Shown here piece after piece: positions 21,287 to 30,649 of a DNA stretch of 64,000 bases. Below the pieces are notes generated by a model that worked only from the letters and a program-made list of their open reading frames with translations, did no database searches and was not told where the DNA came from. The DNA comes from Reyranella sp. (lineage in GTDB: Bacteria > Pseudomonadota > Alphaproteobacteria > Reyranellales > Reyranellaceae): assembly GCF_004297265.1 (NCBI RefSeq), contig NZ_SCUT01000025.1, forward strand, positions 143,123-207,122. The letters run 5' to 3'. A program made the position numbers and the translations under genes. Numbering within the stretch: position 1 is the stretch's first letter; each line of letters starts with the position of its first letter.

Positions 21287-22087
21287 CTAAAGGGCCGTGC
21301 CCACGATGGTCTTGCCCGTCAGGGCTCGGAAAATCTCGAGGTTCAGCTTGCCAAAGGCCTCGGAGGCCCGCAGTTCCACGGTGCGAGGGCGCGGCAGGTC
21401 GATGCGGAAGTCCGCCGCGATGCGGCCCGGGCGGGCCGACATGACGATCACGCGATCGGAGAGGAAGACCGCCTCCGGGATGGAATGCGTCACGAACAGG
21501 ACCGTCTTGCGGGCCTCGCGGGCGAGGTCCTTCTCGCCCCAGATCCGCAGCAGTTCGAGCGCCATGTCGTCCCGCGTCATGGCGTCGAGCGCGCCGAACG
21601 GCTCGTCCATCAGCAGGAGGGGCGGGTCGAGCAGCAGGGCGCGGCAGAGCGCGGCGCGCTGCTGCATGCCGCCGGACAGTTCGCGCGGAAGTTTGGCGCC
21701 GAAGCCGCCGAGGCCGGCCATGTCGAGGAGCTGCTCGGCGCGCGGCCGCAGTTTGCCAGGATCTTTGCCGGCCAGTTCGGCCGGCAGCAGCACGTTCTCC
21801 AGGATCGAGCGCCACTTCAGCAGGATCGGTGCCTGGAACACCATGCCGATATCCGGGATCGGCTGGGTCACCGTGCGGCCGGCGACCGTGATGGTGCCGG
21901 TCGTGGCCGGACGCAGCCCGGCCACGATGCGCAGCAGGGTCGACTTCCCGCAGCCGCTCGGTCCCACCAGCGAGACGAACTCGCCGGCGCCGATGGACGC
22001 GGAAATACCGGCGAGCGCCTCGACCGGGCCGCTCGCCGCCTGATACGTCATGCCGACCCGGTCGAGGTCGATCAGTCCCTTTGTCAC
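21287..22087 (-). CDS. ABC transporter ATP-binding protein (SsuB/TauB type)
   Basis: A 266-residue ATPase with Walker A GPSGCGKST, signature LSGGMQQRAALCRA, Walker B LLLMDEPFGALD and the switch His in TVLFVTHS. It belongs to the nitrate/sulfonate/taurine importer branch. It is the third and last gene of a minus-strand set with a binding protein and a permease upstream; 18 bp separate it from the binding-protein gene. Confidence 0.9.
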   Translation of the reverse strand: MTKGLIDLDRVGMTYQAASGPVEALAGISASIGAGEFVSLVGPSGCGKSTLLRIVAGLRPATTGTITVAGRTVTQPIPDIGMVFQAPILLKWRSILENVLLPAELAGKDPGKLRPRAEQLLDMAGLGGFGAKLPRELSGGMQQRAALCRALLLDPPLLLMDEPFGALDAMTRDDMALELLRIWGEKDLAREARKTVLFVTHSIPEAVFLSDRVIVMSARPGRIAADFRIDLPRPRTVELRASEAFGKLNLEIFRALTGKTIVGTAL

Positions 22088-22105
22088 GCGACGCGACTGC
22101 CCGGA

Positions 22106-23092
22106 TCAGTTCGGCATCGCGACCTTGGTGAAGAACTCGGTCGAGTAGACGTCCTTGCACTCGACCTTCTTCGGCAGGCCCATGTAGGTGTTCACCAGAT
22201 CGACCGAGTCGCACATCTTCTTCTCGTCGATCCAGCCGATGCCGTTCTTGGCGTAGCGGTCGGTCTTCATCAGGCCGAGGCCGATCATCATGTTGGGCGT
22301 CATCACCTCGACGTCGACCTCGGGCACGCGCTTCTTCAGGATTTCCATGGCGGCCTTCGGGTCGGCCATGACGTCGCGCCAGCCCATGTAGGAGGCTTCG
22401 AGGAAGTCCTTCAGGGCTTTGGGCCTGTCCTTCATCGTCTTGGCGCTGGCGATGATCGACATGGAGTACATGTCGAAGCCGAAATCGGCCCACGGCATCA
22501 TGACGACATTGCCCTTGCCGGCGGCCTTCTCGTAGAGCGGCAGGCCGGTGCTGTAGTCGCCGACGCCGTCGACGCGCTTCTCGGCCACGGCGGCGATCTT
22601 GGCGGCGGGCTCGATGTTCACCCAGGAGACCTTGGCCGGGTCGATGCCGTTCACCTTGGCGAAGGCGGGGAACATCTGGCGCTGCGAATCGCCCGGAGGG
22701 GCCGCGAGGGTCTTGCCTTCCAGGTCCTTGGGCTTGGCGAGCGGCTTCTCCTTGAGGCTGAAGATGTTGAGCGGCGTCTTGTCGAACACCATGCCGACCG
22801 TCTTCACCGTCGTGCCACGGCCGACCGAGGCGATGACGACGGCGGCGTCGGCGAGTCCGGCATCGGCGCGGCCGGTGTCGACCTTGGCGATCGAGTCGCC
22901 CGATCCCTTGGAGTTCTCCAGGGTCACGTCGAGGCCCTTGGCCTTGTAATAGCCCTTGTCGAGGGCCACCCAGTAGGCGGCGTGGTCGCCGACCGCGAAC
23001 CAGTTGAGTGCGAAAGTGAACTTCTCCTGCGCCGAGGCGGCGCCGGACGTGGCCAGCAACGCGGCCAGCGCAAGCGACAGTGTGCGAGTCAT
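22106..23092 (-). CDS. ABC transporter substrate-binding protein (NMT1/SsuA-like)
   Basis: A 328-residue secreted protein with a Sec signal peptide ending at ASA (about residue 21), then FTFALNWFAVGDHAAYWVALDKGYY, which is the standard opening of NMT1/THI5-like periplasmic binding proteins. These deliver sulfonates, nitrate, pyrimidine precursors and aromatic compounds to SsuABC-type transporters. The ligand cannot be read from the sequence. Confidence 0.9.
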   Translation of the reverse strand: MTRTLSLALAALLATSGAASAQEKFTFALNWFAVGDHAAYWVALDKGYYKAKGLDVTLENSKGSGDSIAKVDTGRADAGLADAAVVIASVGRGTTVKTVGMVFDKTPLNIFSLKEKPLAKPKDLEGKTLAAPPGDSQRQMFPAFAKVNGIDPAKVSWVNIEPAAKIAAVAEKRVDGVGDYSTGLPLYEKAAGKGNVVMMPWADFGFDMYSMSIIASAKTMKDRPKALKDFLEASYMGWRDVMADPKAAMEILKKRVPEVDVEVMTPNMMIGLGLMKTDRYAKNGIGWIDEKKMCDSVDLVNTYMGLPKKVECKDVYSTEFFTKVAMPN

Positions 23093-23121
23093 GACGGTCT
23101 CCCTTTATCCCTTCCCCGATC

Positions 23122-23889
23122 TCAGTCGACGCCCTCGGCCCAGGGGGCCCAGAGGTGCGCCAGCAATACGACAGCGCCGTAGAGCACGAGGCCCACGACG
23201 GAAATCCAGACCAGGGCTGCGAACGCCACGGAGGTGTTCATGCTGCTCTGGGTGGTGACGATGACGTAGCCCAGGCCGCGCTGGGAGGCGACGAACTCGC
23301 CGACGATCGCACCCACCACCGCGGCGGTCGCCGTGATCTTCAGCGCGCTCAGGATATAGGGGAGCGCATTGGGGATGCGGATCTTGACGAAGATCTTCCA
23401 TTTCGGCGCGTTGAAGACGCGCCCGAGGTCGAGCATGTCGGGCTCGACCTGGGACAGGCCGACGGCTGTGTTGATGACCACCGGGAAGAAGCCGATCAGC
23501 GCGCCCATCAGCATGTTGGGGAAGATGCCGTAGCCCATCCAGATCAGGAACAGCGGTGCGATCGCCACCTTGGGCAATGTATTCACGAACACCAGGAACG
23601 GCACGAGGGCGTTGGCGAGGATGGGCGACCAGGCGATGGCGACACCCAGCGCCACGCCGACCACAGCGGCCATCAGGAACGCGCCGATGATCTCCAGCGT
23701 CGTGGTCCAGAGATGACCGGCCCAGGCGGTGTCGCCGTGCCATAGCGCGTTCCAGACCGACAGCGGGGCGGGTAGGAGATACTCGCGGATGTTGCCGAAG
23801 GTGACGGCGGCCTGCCAACTGGCGAGCAGGAAAGCGAAGAGGGCGAGAGTCGGCCAGTAACGGTTGGCCAAGGTGCCGAATTTCGTCAT
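23122..23889 (-). CDS. ABC transporter permease (SsuC/TauC type)
   Basis: A 255-residue permease with six hydrophobic segments. The EAA region reads LGRVFNAPKWKIFVKIRIPNALPYIL. It is the first gene of the minus-strand importer set (permease, binding protein, ATPase). It begins about 110 bp from the divergent isomerase gene; that gap holds the promoters of both units but I see no distinct motif. Confidence 0.9.
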   Translation of the reverse strand: MTKFGTLANRYWPTLALFAFLLASWQAAVTFGNIREYLLPAPLSVWNALWHGDTAWAGHLWTTTLEIIGAFLMAAVVGVALGVAIAWSPILANALVPFLVFVNTLPKVAIAPLFLIWMGYGIFPNMLMGALIGFFPVVINTAVGLSQVEPDMLDLGRVFNAPKWKIFVKIRIPNALPYILSALKITATAAVVGAIVGEFVASQRGLGYVIVTTQSSMNTSVAFAALVWISVVGLVLYGAVVLLAHLWAPWAEGVD

Positions 23890-23997
23890 GCGCTTGCAGC
23901 GATGAAACTGTTCATCGCTTTCGTCCCGCTGATATCATGTGCCCCCATGCGATGAGACTGGCGAACGCGCATTTGCCCGTCAAGGCGAGGTTCGTCC

Positions 23998-24816
23998 GTG
24001 AAGCTATCACTCTGCAACGAGGTCATCCGCGAGCTTCCCTTCGAGCGCCAATGCGCTCTGGCGGCGGCGCTCGGCTACAAGGGCCTCGAAGTCGCGCCCT
24101 TTACCTTGGGAGACGATGCATGGCGCATGCCAGCCTCGCGGCGCGCCGAGGTCCGCCGGGCCTGCAGCGAAGCGGGCATCGAGGTGAGTGGTCTCCATTG
24201 GCTGCTGGCCGCGCCTGCCAGCCTCTCGATCGCCACCGACGATCGGACGGTATGGCAGCGCAGTGTCGACGTGATGCTGTCATCGATCGAACTTTGCGCC
24301 GAACTGGGCGGCACCTATCTGGTCCATGGTTCGCCCGGTCAGAGGCGCGTCGCACAGCCGGACGATGCCAAGCGGGTCGAGGAAGCCTGGGCGACCGCTG
24401 CGGTCTCCGCGGAGAAGGCGGGCGTGGTCTATTGTCTGGAGCCGCTCGCCCGACCGGATTGCAACTTCGTCAACACGCTCGGCGAGGCCGAAGTCGTCGT
24501 GCGGCGGATCGGCAGTCCGGCCTTCCGGCTGATGGTCGACACGCTGGCGTCCAGCCTGGAAGAGAAGGAGCCGGTTGCCGACGCCATCCGCCGCTGGATG
24601 CCGACGGGGCTGATGGCGCATGTTCAGTTCAACGATCGCAACAAGCGTGGGCCGGGCGAGGGAGCGGACAAGTTCGCGCCCGTGGTCGAGGCGCTGCGCG
24701 ACACGGGTTATGATGGCTGGGTCGCCATGGAACCCTTTATCTACGAGCCCGACGGTCCGACCTGCGCGGCGCGCATGATCGGCTACGTCCAAGGTCTGCT
24801 GGAGCAAACCGTATGA
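23998..24816 (+). CDS. Sugar phosphate isomerase/epimerase family protein (TIM barrel)
   Basis: A 272-residue protein starting with GTG. It has the xylose-isomerase-like TIM-barrel layout. Likely metal ligands lie in CLEPLAR (Glu), MVDTLAS (Asp), HVQFNDRN (His/Asp) and VAMEPF (Glu). It heads a six-gene run that continues with an enolase-superfamily enzyme whose ATG overlaps its stop by four bases. It probably acts on a sugar acid or keto sugar of an unknown pathway. Confidence 0.83.
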   Translation: MKLSLCNEVIRELPFERQCALAAALGYKGLEVAPFTLGDDAWRMPASRRAEVRRACSEAGIEVSGLHWLLAAPASLSIATDDRTVWQRSVDVMLSSIELCAELGGTYLVHGSPGQRRVAQPDDAKRVEEAWATAAVSAEKAGVVYCLEPLARPDCNFVNTLGEAEVVVRRIGSPAFRLMVDTLASSLEEKEPVADAIRRWMPTGLMAHVQFNDRNKRGPGEGADKFAPVVEALRDTGYDGWVAMEPFIYEPDGPTCAARMIGYVQGLLEQTV

Positions 24817-26258
24817 AAGTGAAGGTTGAGGCGGTCGACCGCTTCGAGCGCGACCACCGCCTGCGCCTGCCGTTCCGCTTCGGCGTCATCACCGTGACGC
24901 AGGGCATCCAGGCGATCATCCGCGTGCGCATCGCACTCGAGGACGGCCGCAGGAGCGAGGGCGTCGCCGCCGAGGCGCTCGGCGCCAAATGGTTCGAGAA
25001 GAGCCCGGATTTCTCCGACGCGCAGAATCTCGACCAGCTTCGGCAGGCGCTGCAACTCGCCATCGACCACTACACCGCGCGCGGCTTCGACACGCCGTTC
25101 GGTCTCTATGCCGGCAGCTATCGCCAGCAGATCGCAGGCGGCGCCGAACTCGGCCTCAATCCGCTGGTTGCCTCGTACGGGCCGGCGCTGCTCGACCGCG
25201 CGATCATCGACGCGGTGGGCAAGGCGACGGGACAATCCTTCGCGCAGATGATCGCCGCCAATGTGCCGGGCATCGCGGCGACAGATCTGACGCCCGACAT
25301 CGAGGCAGGACATCTCGCGGGCTTCCTGGCGGCCTTGAAGCCGCGCCCGTCGATCGATCTTCGCCATACGGTGGGTCTGGTCGATCCGCTGACGACCGCG
25401 GAACGGCCAGCCTCGGAGCGCGTGAACGACGGGCTGCCGGAAACGCTCGAAGAGGTCGTCTCGTATTATCGCGGCCGCTACTACAAGCTGAAGGTGGGCG
25501 GCGACATCAAGGCCGACCTCGACCGGCTGACGCGCATCGCCTCGGTGCTGGATGCCGGCGCCGGCGACTACAAGGTCACGTTCGACGGCAACGAGCAGTA
25601 TGACGATGTCGACGGCATCGTCGAACTCTGGCGCAAGGTCGAGGAGACGCCGGCCCTTGCCAAGATGGTCGAGGCGACACTGTTCATCGAGCAGCCGATC
25701 AAGCGGCAGGCGGCGCTCAGCCGGCCGGTGACGGCGCTGGCGAAGTATCGCCCCGTCATCATCGACGAGTCAGACGGCGAGCTGTCGACCTTCCCCGAAG
25801 CGCTGAAGCTCGGCTATGCCGGCGTTTCGAGCAAGAATTGCAAGGGCTTCTACAAATCGATCCTGAATGCCGCCCGCGTCGCGAAGCTCGGCCCGGGATA
25901 CTTCATGTCGGCCGAGGATCTCACCACGCAGCCCGGCGTCAGCGTCCAGCAGGACCTGGCCCTGGTCTCGCTGCTGGGCCTCACCCATGTCGAGCGCAAT
26001 GCCCACCACTTCATCGATGGCATGTCGTCGGCTTCGGATGCCGAGCAGAACGCTTTCGTGGCGGCACATCCCGATCTCTACGACCGGCAGCCGGGCAAGC
26101 CGGCACGTCTGAAGGTGCGTGACGGAGCGCTGGCATTGGGCTCGCTGAGCTGCGCGGGTTTTGCGGTCGGCGTCGATCTCGATTTTGCGGTGCTCAGGTC
26201 GATGCCCGCCGCACCGCGCGAACGCCTGGTCCCGGCCCATCCTGGAGGCAAGAAATGA
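24813..26258 (+). CDS. Enolase-superfamily (mandelate racemase-like) enzyme
   Basis: A 481-residue protein. The barrel shows Lys225-x-Lys227 (YYKLKVGG), metal ligands Asp258 (TFDGNEQY), Glu293 (FIEQPI) and Glu319 (IIDESDGE), and a second Lys near 341 (SSKNCKG). This is the enolase-superfamily order. It is 80-100 residues longer than typical members, and the first catalytic Lys lies some 60 residues later than usual, so the capping domain or first strands carry an insertion. Probably dehydrates or epimerises a sugar acid; substrate unknown. Coupled to both neighbours by four-base overlaps. Confidence 0.78.
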   Translation: MKVKVEAVDRFERDHRLRLPFRFGVITVTQGIQAIIRVRIALEDGRRSEGVAAEALGAKWFEKSPDFSDAQNLDQLRQALQLAIDHYTARGFDTPFGLYAGSYRQQIAGGAELGLNPLVASYGPALLDRAIIDAVGKATGQSFAQMIAANVPGIAATDLTPDIEAGHLAGFLAALKPRPSIDLRHTVGLVDPLTTAERPASERVNDGLPETLEEVVSYYRGRYYKLKVGGDIKADLDRLTRIASVLDAGAGDYKVTFDGNEQYDDVDGIVELWRKVEETPALAKMVEATLFIEQPIKRQAALSRPVTALAKYRPVIIDESDGELSTFPEALKLGYAGVSSKNCKGFYKSILNAARVAKLGPGYFMSAEDLTTQPGVSVQQDLALVSLLGLTHVERNAHHFIDGMSSASDAEQNAFVAAHPDLYDRQPGKPARLKVRDGALALGSLSCAGFAVGVDLDFAVLRSMPAAPRERLVPAHPGGKK

Positions 26259-27286
26259 GTGCCAACCTGCCGGCCCGCTTCGAGAGCGTCGAAGCCGTCG
26301 AGGACTTCATGACCGCCCCGTCCGCCGAGCTCGTGGCCGACCTCGCGGCGACGCCGGGCGATATCCTGGTGCTGGGCGTCGGCGGCAAGATGGGGCCGAC
26401 CTTGGCGCGCATGGCCAAGCGCGCGGCGCCGATCAAGCGCGTGATGGGCGTGGCGCGTTTCAGCGAGCCTGGTGTGAAGGAAGCGCTGGAGAAGTCCGGC
26501 GTGGAGCCGATCTCGGCCGACCTGCTGGATCGCTCGGCGCTGGAGAAGCTGCCGAAGGCCGCCAACGTCGTGTTCATGGCGGGGCGCAAGTTCGGCGCGA
26601 CGGGCGACGTGCCGCTCACCTGGGCGATGAACGTGCAGGTTCCGGCGATGGTCGCCGAAGTCTTCAAGGAGTCGCGTATCGTCGCCTTCTCGACGGGATG
26701 CGTCTATCCGTTCGTGCCGGTCGACAGCGGCGGTGCCACGGAAGACGTCCCGCCGGTGCCGCCCTCAGGCGACTATGCGAACTCCTGCGTCGGGCGTGAG
26801 CGCATGTTCGAGTATTTCTCGGCGCGTCACGGCACGCCCGGCCGGCTGTTCCGACTCAATTACGCGATCGACATGCGCTACGGCGTCTTGCACGACGTCG
26901 GACGCAAGGTGAGGGACGGCGAGCCGATCGACCTGTCGATGGGCCATGTCAACGTGATCTGGCAGGGCGATGCCAACTCGGTCGCGTTGCGCTGCCTGGC
27001 GCGCGCGACGACGCCCACGACGCCGATCAACGTCACGGGGCTGGAGACCATCGAGATCCGCAAACTGGCCGCGGAATTCGGCAAGCTGCTGGGCAGGACG
27101 CCGACGCTCACCGGCAAGGAAGCGCCGACCGGCTGGCTGAACAATGCGAGCCGCATGGAGAAGGAATTCGGACCGCCCAGCGTGCCGCTCTCGAAGATGA
27201 TCGAATGGACGACCGATTGGCTCGAGCGCGACATGGAGACCCTGAACAAGCCCACGCACTACGAGGTACGCGATGGCAAGTACTGA
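26255..27286 (+). CDS. NAD-dependent epimerase/dehydratase family protein (atypical)
   Basis: A 343-residue extended-SDR protein. The nucleotide loop is LGVGGKMG (about residues 40-47), and the catalytic Ser lies in AFSTGCVYPF. The usual YxxxK is replaced by Tyr174-Ala-Asn-Ser-Cys178, so the catalytic Lys is missing while an Arg-Glu pair follows at 181-182. Either another residue does the job or the reaction differs. It overlaps the genes on both sides and belongs to the sugar-acid-like operon. Confidence 0.8.
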   Translation: MSANLPARFESVEAVEDFMTAPSAELVADLAATPGDILVLGVGGKMGPTLARMAKRAAPIKRVMGVARFSEPGVKEALEKSGVEPISADLLDRSALEKLPKAANVVFMAGRKFGATGDVPLTWAMNVQVPAMVAEVFKESRIVAFSTGCVYPFVPVDSGGATEDVPPVPPSGDYANSCVGRERMFEYFSARHGTPGRLFRLNYAIDMRYGVLHDVGRKVRDGEPIDLSMGHVNVIWQGDANSVALRCLARATTPTTPINVTGLETIEIRKLAAEFGKLLGRTPTLTGKEAPTGWLNNASRMEKEFGPPSVPLSKMIEWTTDWLERDMETLNKPTHYEVRDGKY

Positions 27287-28142
27287 TTTGCCGGACGTCC
27301 GGCCGATCGATCCCGAGCAGTGCGACGAGGTATGGCCGCTGTCGATCGAGGCGGGCTGGAACCAGAATGTCGCCGACTGGCGGTTCATGCTGGGCGCCGG
27401 ACGCGGCTTCGGCTGCACGGCGCCCGACGGGACGTGGCAGGCGAGTTCCCTGATCCTGCCGCTCGGCCAGAAACTCGCCTGGATCAGCATGGTGCTGGTG
27501 ACGAAGGAGCGCCGTCGGGGCGGTGTCGGGACCGGCCTGCTGAAGCGTTGCATCGATGAGGTGCGAGCCGCCGATGCGGTTGCGGGCCTCGACGCGACGG
27601 AGCAGGGGCGGCCGATCTATCTGCCGCTGGGCTTTCGTGACCTCTACCCGATCGCACGCTGGCATTTCGACGGTCTGAAGAGCGAAGCGGTGGCGCCGCC
27701 GGCCGGCGTCACGGTCCGGCCGATCACCCCGGCCGACCTGCCGCGGCTCGCCGTCTACGACCGGCCGCTGACCGGCATGGAGCGTCCGTCGATCCTGATG
27801 CATCTGGCCTTGCGTCAGCCGGGCCGGGCCTGGCTGGCCGAAGACATGGGCGACAAGATCGTGGGCTTCGTGCTGGGCCGCGAAGGCCGCACGGCGACGT
27901 CGCTCGGGCCCGTGGTCGCGGATCGCGAGCCCATCGCCCTGTCGCTGATCTCGCGCGCGGCGGCTGCCGCTCCAGGGCCGTTCATCATCGACGTGCCGGA
28001 GGCGCACCAGGCCGTCCGCGCCTGGCTCCAGGAGCAGGGCGCGACCTCGCCGCGCGGCTACATGCGGATGACCCTGGGCACCGCGAAGGGACTGGACGAT
28101 CCCTCGCATGTCTTCGCCCTTGCGGGTCCTGAATTGGGATAG
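27273..28142 (+). CDS. GNAT-family N-acetyltransferase
   Basis: A 289-residue protein made of an N-terminal acetyltransferase domain (VTKERRRGGVGTGLLKRCIDE is the acetyl-CoA-binding motif A) plus a second, GNAT-like C-terminal half beginning near residue 145 (VTVRPITPADLPRLAVYDR). It overlaps the epimerase gene by 14 bp. Acceptor unknown. Confidence 0.85.
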   Translation: MASTDLPDVRPIDPEQCDEVWPLSIEAGWNQNVADWRFMLGAGRGFGCTAPDGTWQASSLILPLGQKLAWISMVLVTKERRRGGVGTGLLKRCIDEVRAADAVAGLDATEQGRPIYLPLGFRDLYPIARWHFDGLKSEAVAPPAGVTVRPITPADLPRLAVYDRPLTGMERPSILMHLALRQPGRAWLAEDMGDKIVGFVLGREGRTATSLGPVVADREPIALSLISRAAAAAPGPFIIDVPEAHQAVRAWLQEQGATSPRGYMRMTLGTAKGLDDPSHVFALAGPELG

Positions 28143-28151
28143 GATGCAGAT

Positions 28152-29225
28152 ATGAGCACCGACAAGGCCCTTCACTGGCGCGATCTTCCGGCGCCGGTCC
28201 TGTCCCTGCTGCGGCAGGGCACCGTCATCCCCGCGCATCCGCTGGCGCTCGATACCGACCGCAAATTCGACAGGCAGTCGCAGCGAGCCTTGAGCCGCTA
28301 CTACCTGGATGCCGGTTCGGGCGGGCTGGCGGTGGGTGTGCATTCGACGCAGTTCGCCATCCGCGAAGTCGGGCTCTATCGCCCGGTCCTCGAACTCGCC
28401 ATCGAGACGGCGCGCGACTGGACCGACCGGCCCCTGGTCATGATTGCCGGCGCCGTCGGCAGGACGGCGCAGGCGGTCGAGGAAGCGCGCACGGCACGGT
28501 CGCTCGGCTATCACGCGGTGCTGCTGTCGCTGGCGGCGCTGAAGGGGGCCAGCGAGGACGAGCTGATCGAGCATTGCACGGCGGTCGCGAAGGAGATGCC
28601 GCTGATCGGCTTCTACCTGCAGACGGCCGTGGGCGGCATCAAGCTGTCGCGTGAATTCTGGATGCGCTTCGCGGCAATCGACAACGTCGTGGCGATCAAG
28701 GTGGCGCCGTTCAACCGCTACCGGACGCTCGACGTCTGCTTCGGCATTGCGGCCGCCCACGCCGAGGATCGCATCACGCTCTACACCGGCAACGACGATC
28801 ACATCGTGGCCGATCTCGTCACGCCGATGGTCGTGCGCACCGGCAATCGTGAGGTCACCTTGCGTTTCCAGGGCGGGCTGCTGGGTCACTGGAGTGTCTG
28901 GACGCGCGGCGCGGTGAAGATGCTGGAGCGGCTGAAGCTCTCGGTCTCGAACGGCTTGATCCCGCCCGAAGTGCTGGCGCTCGATTCCTTCGTGACGGAC
29001 TGCAACAGCGTCGTGTTCGACGTCGACCACGATTTCGCGGGCTGCATTCCGGGCTGCCACGAGATCCTGCGGCGGCAGGGACTTCTGAAGTCGATCGAAT
29101 GCCTCGATCCTCACGAAAAACTCAGCCCCGGCCAGAGCGAGGGGATCGACCGGCTCTATGCGACCTATCCCGAGCTGCATGACGACGCCTTCGTGGCGGT
29201 GAACCTCGTGCGTTGGCGGAACTGA
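28152..29225 (+). CDS. Dihydrodipicolinate synthase/N-acetylneuraminate lyase family protein
   Basis: A 357-residue class I aldolase-type barrel, longer than the usual 290-300. The likely Schiff-base Lys lies in VVAIKVAPFNRYRT. The Tyr motif that is normally YYNxPxR appears as GFYLQTAVGG, so it is not a true DapA. Probably a retro-aldol or dehydration enzyme for a 2-keto acid made by the preceding genes. Followed after 4 bp by an amidase gene. Confidence 0.8.
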   Translation: MSTDKALHWRDLPAPVLSLLRQGTVIPAHPLALDTDRKFDRQSQRALSRYYLDAGSGGLAVGVHSTQFAIREVGLYRPVLELAIETARDWTDRPLVMIAGAVGRTAQAVEEARTARSLGYHAVLLSLAALKGASEDELIEHCTAVAKEMPLIGFYLQTAVGGIKLSREFWMRFAAIDNVVAIKVAPFNRYRTLDVCFGIAAAHAEDRITLYTGNDDHIVADLVTPMVVRTGNREVTLRFQGGLLGHWSVWTRGAVKMLERLKLSVSNGLIPPEVLALDSFVTDCNSVVFDVDHDFAGCIPGCHEILRRQGLLKSIECLDPHEKLSPGQSEGIDRLYATYPELHDDAFVAVNLVRWRN

Positions 29226-29229
29226 ACCC

Positions 29230-30648
29230 TTGGAAGACCTGTTCACTTCCCATGACGCACTGGCCGTTGCGGAGCTGGTCCGCAGCCGGCAGGTCGGCGC
29301 GCGGGAACTGCTCGACGCCACCGTGACGCGGCTGCGCGAGGCCAACGGCCATCTGAAGGCCATCACGGATTTCTACGACGGCGACCTGCTCGAACGGTCG
29401 GCCGCGGCGGCCGGTGAGGGGCCGTTCCACGGCATTCCCTTCGTCGTGAAGCAGCTCATGGCCGACTGTGCCGGCACGCCGACCACGGTCGGTTCGCGCT
29501 TCTTCTCCAAGGAGCCGGTGGCGGTGAACGACAGCGCGGCGGTCACGCGTTTGCGCCGCGCCGGCCTGGTGATCGTCGGCCGCAGCAACACCAGCGAGTT
29601 CGGCCTGGCGCCGACGACCGAGCCTGCCTTCGGCGAGGCGACGGTCAATCCATGGCGTGCCGACCTGTCGCCGGGCGGTTCTTCCGGTGGCTCGGCGGCG
29701 GTGGTGGCGGCGCGGCTGCTGCCAATGGCGCATGCGACCGATGGCGGCGGCTCCATCCGCATTCCGGCCTCCCTGTGCGGGCTGTTCGGCCTGAAGCCCT
29801 CACGCGGCCGCATCAGCCTGGCGCCGATCGGAGAGACCCTCGCCGGGGCGGGCGCCCAACTCGGCGTCTCGATCTCGGTGCGCGACAGCGCGGCGCTGCT
29901 CGATGCGCTGGCGGGCGGCGAACCCGGAGATCCCTATCGCGCGCCCGAGGCCGAGGGATCGTTCCTCGACGCGACCAGGCGAACCCCGGGCAAGCTCCGC
30001 GTCGCGTTCCTCCGCAAGCCCGTCGGCTGGGAGTCGATGGACCCGGCGCTGGTCGCGGCCGTCGAGCGTACGGCGAGGCGGCTGGAAGCGCTTGGTCATC
30101 ACGTCGAGGAGGCGACGCCGGATTATGATCCCGTGGCGACCGGCATGGCCTTCGGCACGGTGATGTGCGCCAACACCTTCACCAACATCCAGGTCCGCGC
30201 CAACGGCCGCATACCCGGGCCCGGCGACCTGGAACCGGTGACGCGGCTCTACGCGGAGCAGGGCGGCAAGGTGAGCGCCCATGACTATATCCGCGCCGTC
30301 CAGACCTTCCATCGCACGGGACGCCAGCTCGGCGCCTTCTTCGAGAAGTTCGACATTCTCCTCTCGCCGACCATCGCGCGCCCGTCGCTGCCGCTGGGCG
30401 CTGTGCGCATGGATGGCAGCCTTGAGCAGTACGAGGAGGGGCTCGCGCCGATGGTGGCCTTCACCTCCGTCTGCAATGCCGCCGGCGTGCCGGCCATGTC
30501 GGTGCCGCTGGAATGGACGGACGACGGTCTGCCCATCGGCATGCACTTCGTCGCCCGCTACGGCGCCGAGGCCACGCTGTTGTCACTGGCTGCGCAGCTC
30601 GAACAGGCGCATCCGTGGCGCGATCGGCGGCCTCCCGGAGTGAAGTGA
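29230..30648 (+). CDS. Amidase signature family protein
   Basis: A 472-residue Ser-Ser-Lys hydrolase. Catalytic Lys74 (FVVKQLMAD), cis-Ser151 in PGGSSGGSA and nucleophile Ser175 in DGGGSIRIPA are all present, with the 24-residue Ser-Ser spacing of the family. The start is TTG at 29230, the only one that gives a full N-terminus (EDLFTSHDALAVAELVRS). Amide substrate unknown; it ends the operon together with a small membrane protein. Confidence 0.92.
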   Translation: MEDLFTSHDALAVAELVRSRQVGARELLDATVTRLREANGHLKAITDFYDGDLLERSAAAAGEGPFHGIPFVVKQLMADCAGTPTTVGSRFFSKEPVAVNDSAAVTRLRRAGLVIVGRSNTSEFGLAPTTEPAFGEATVNPWRADLSPGGSSGGSAAVVAARLLPMAHATDGGGSIRIPASLCGLFGLKPSRGRISLAPIGETLAGAGAQLGVSISVRDSAALLDALAGGEPGDPYRAPEAEGSFLDATRRTPGKLRVAFLRKPVGWESMDPALVAAVERTARRLEALGHHVEEATPDYDPVATGMAFGTVMCANTFTNIQVRANGRIPGPGDLEPVTRLYAEQGGKVSAHDYIRAVQTFHRTGRQLGAFFEKFDILLSPTIARPSLPLGAVRMDGSLEQYEEGLAPMVAFTSVCNAAGVPAMSVPLEWTDDGLPIGMHFVARYGAEATLLSLAAQLEQAHPWRDRRPPGVK

Positions 30649-30649
30649 C

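Noticed and set aside
21107..23182. Long plus-strand frame (691 codons) opposite the SsuABC-type genes
   Set aside because: Opposite strand of an ATPase and a binding protein with full motifs; low-complexity composition.
27108..29366. Long minus-strand frame (752 codons) opposite the GNAT and aldolase genes
   Set aside because: Shadow of well-supported plus-strand genes, no family motif.
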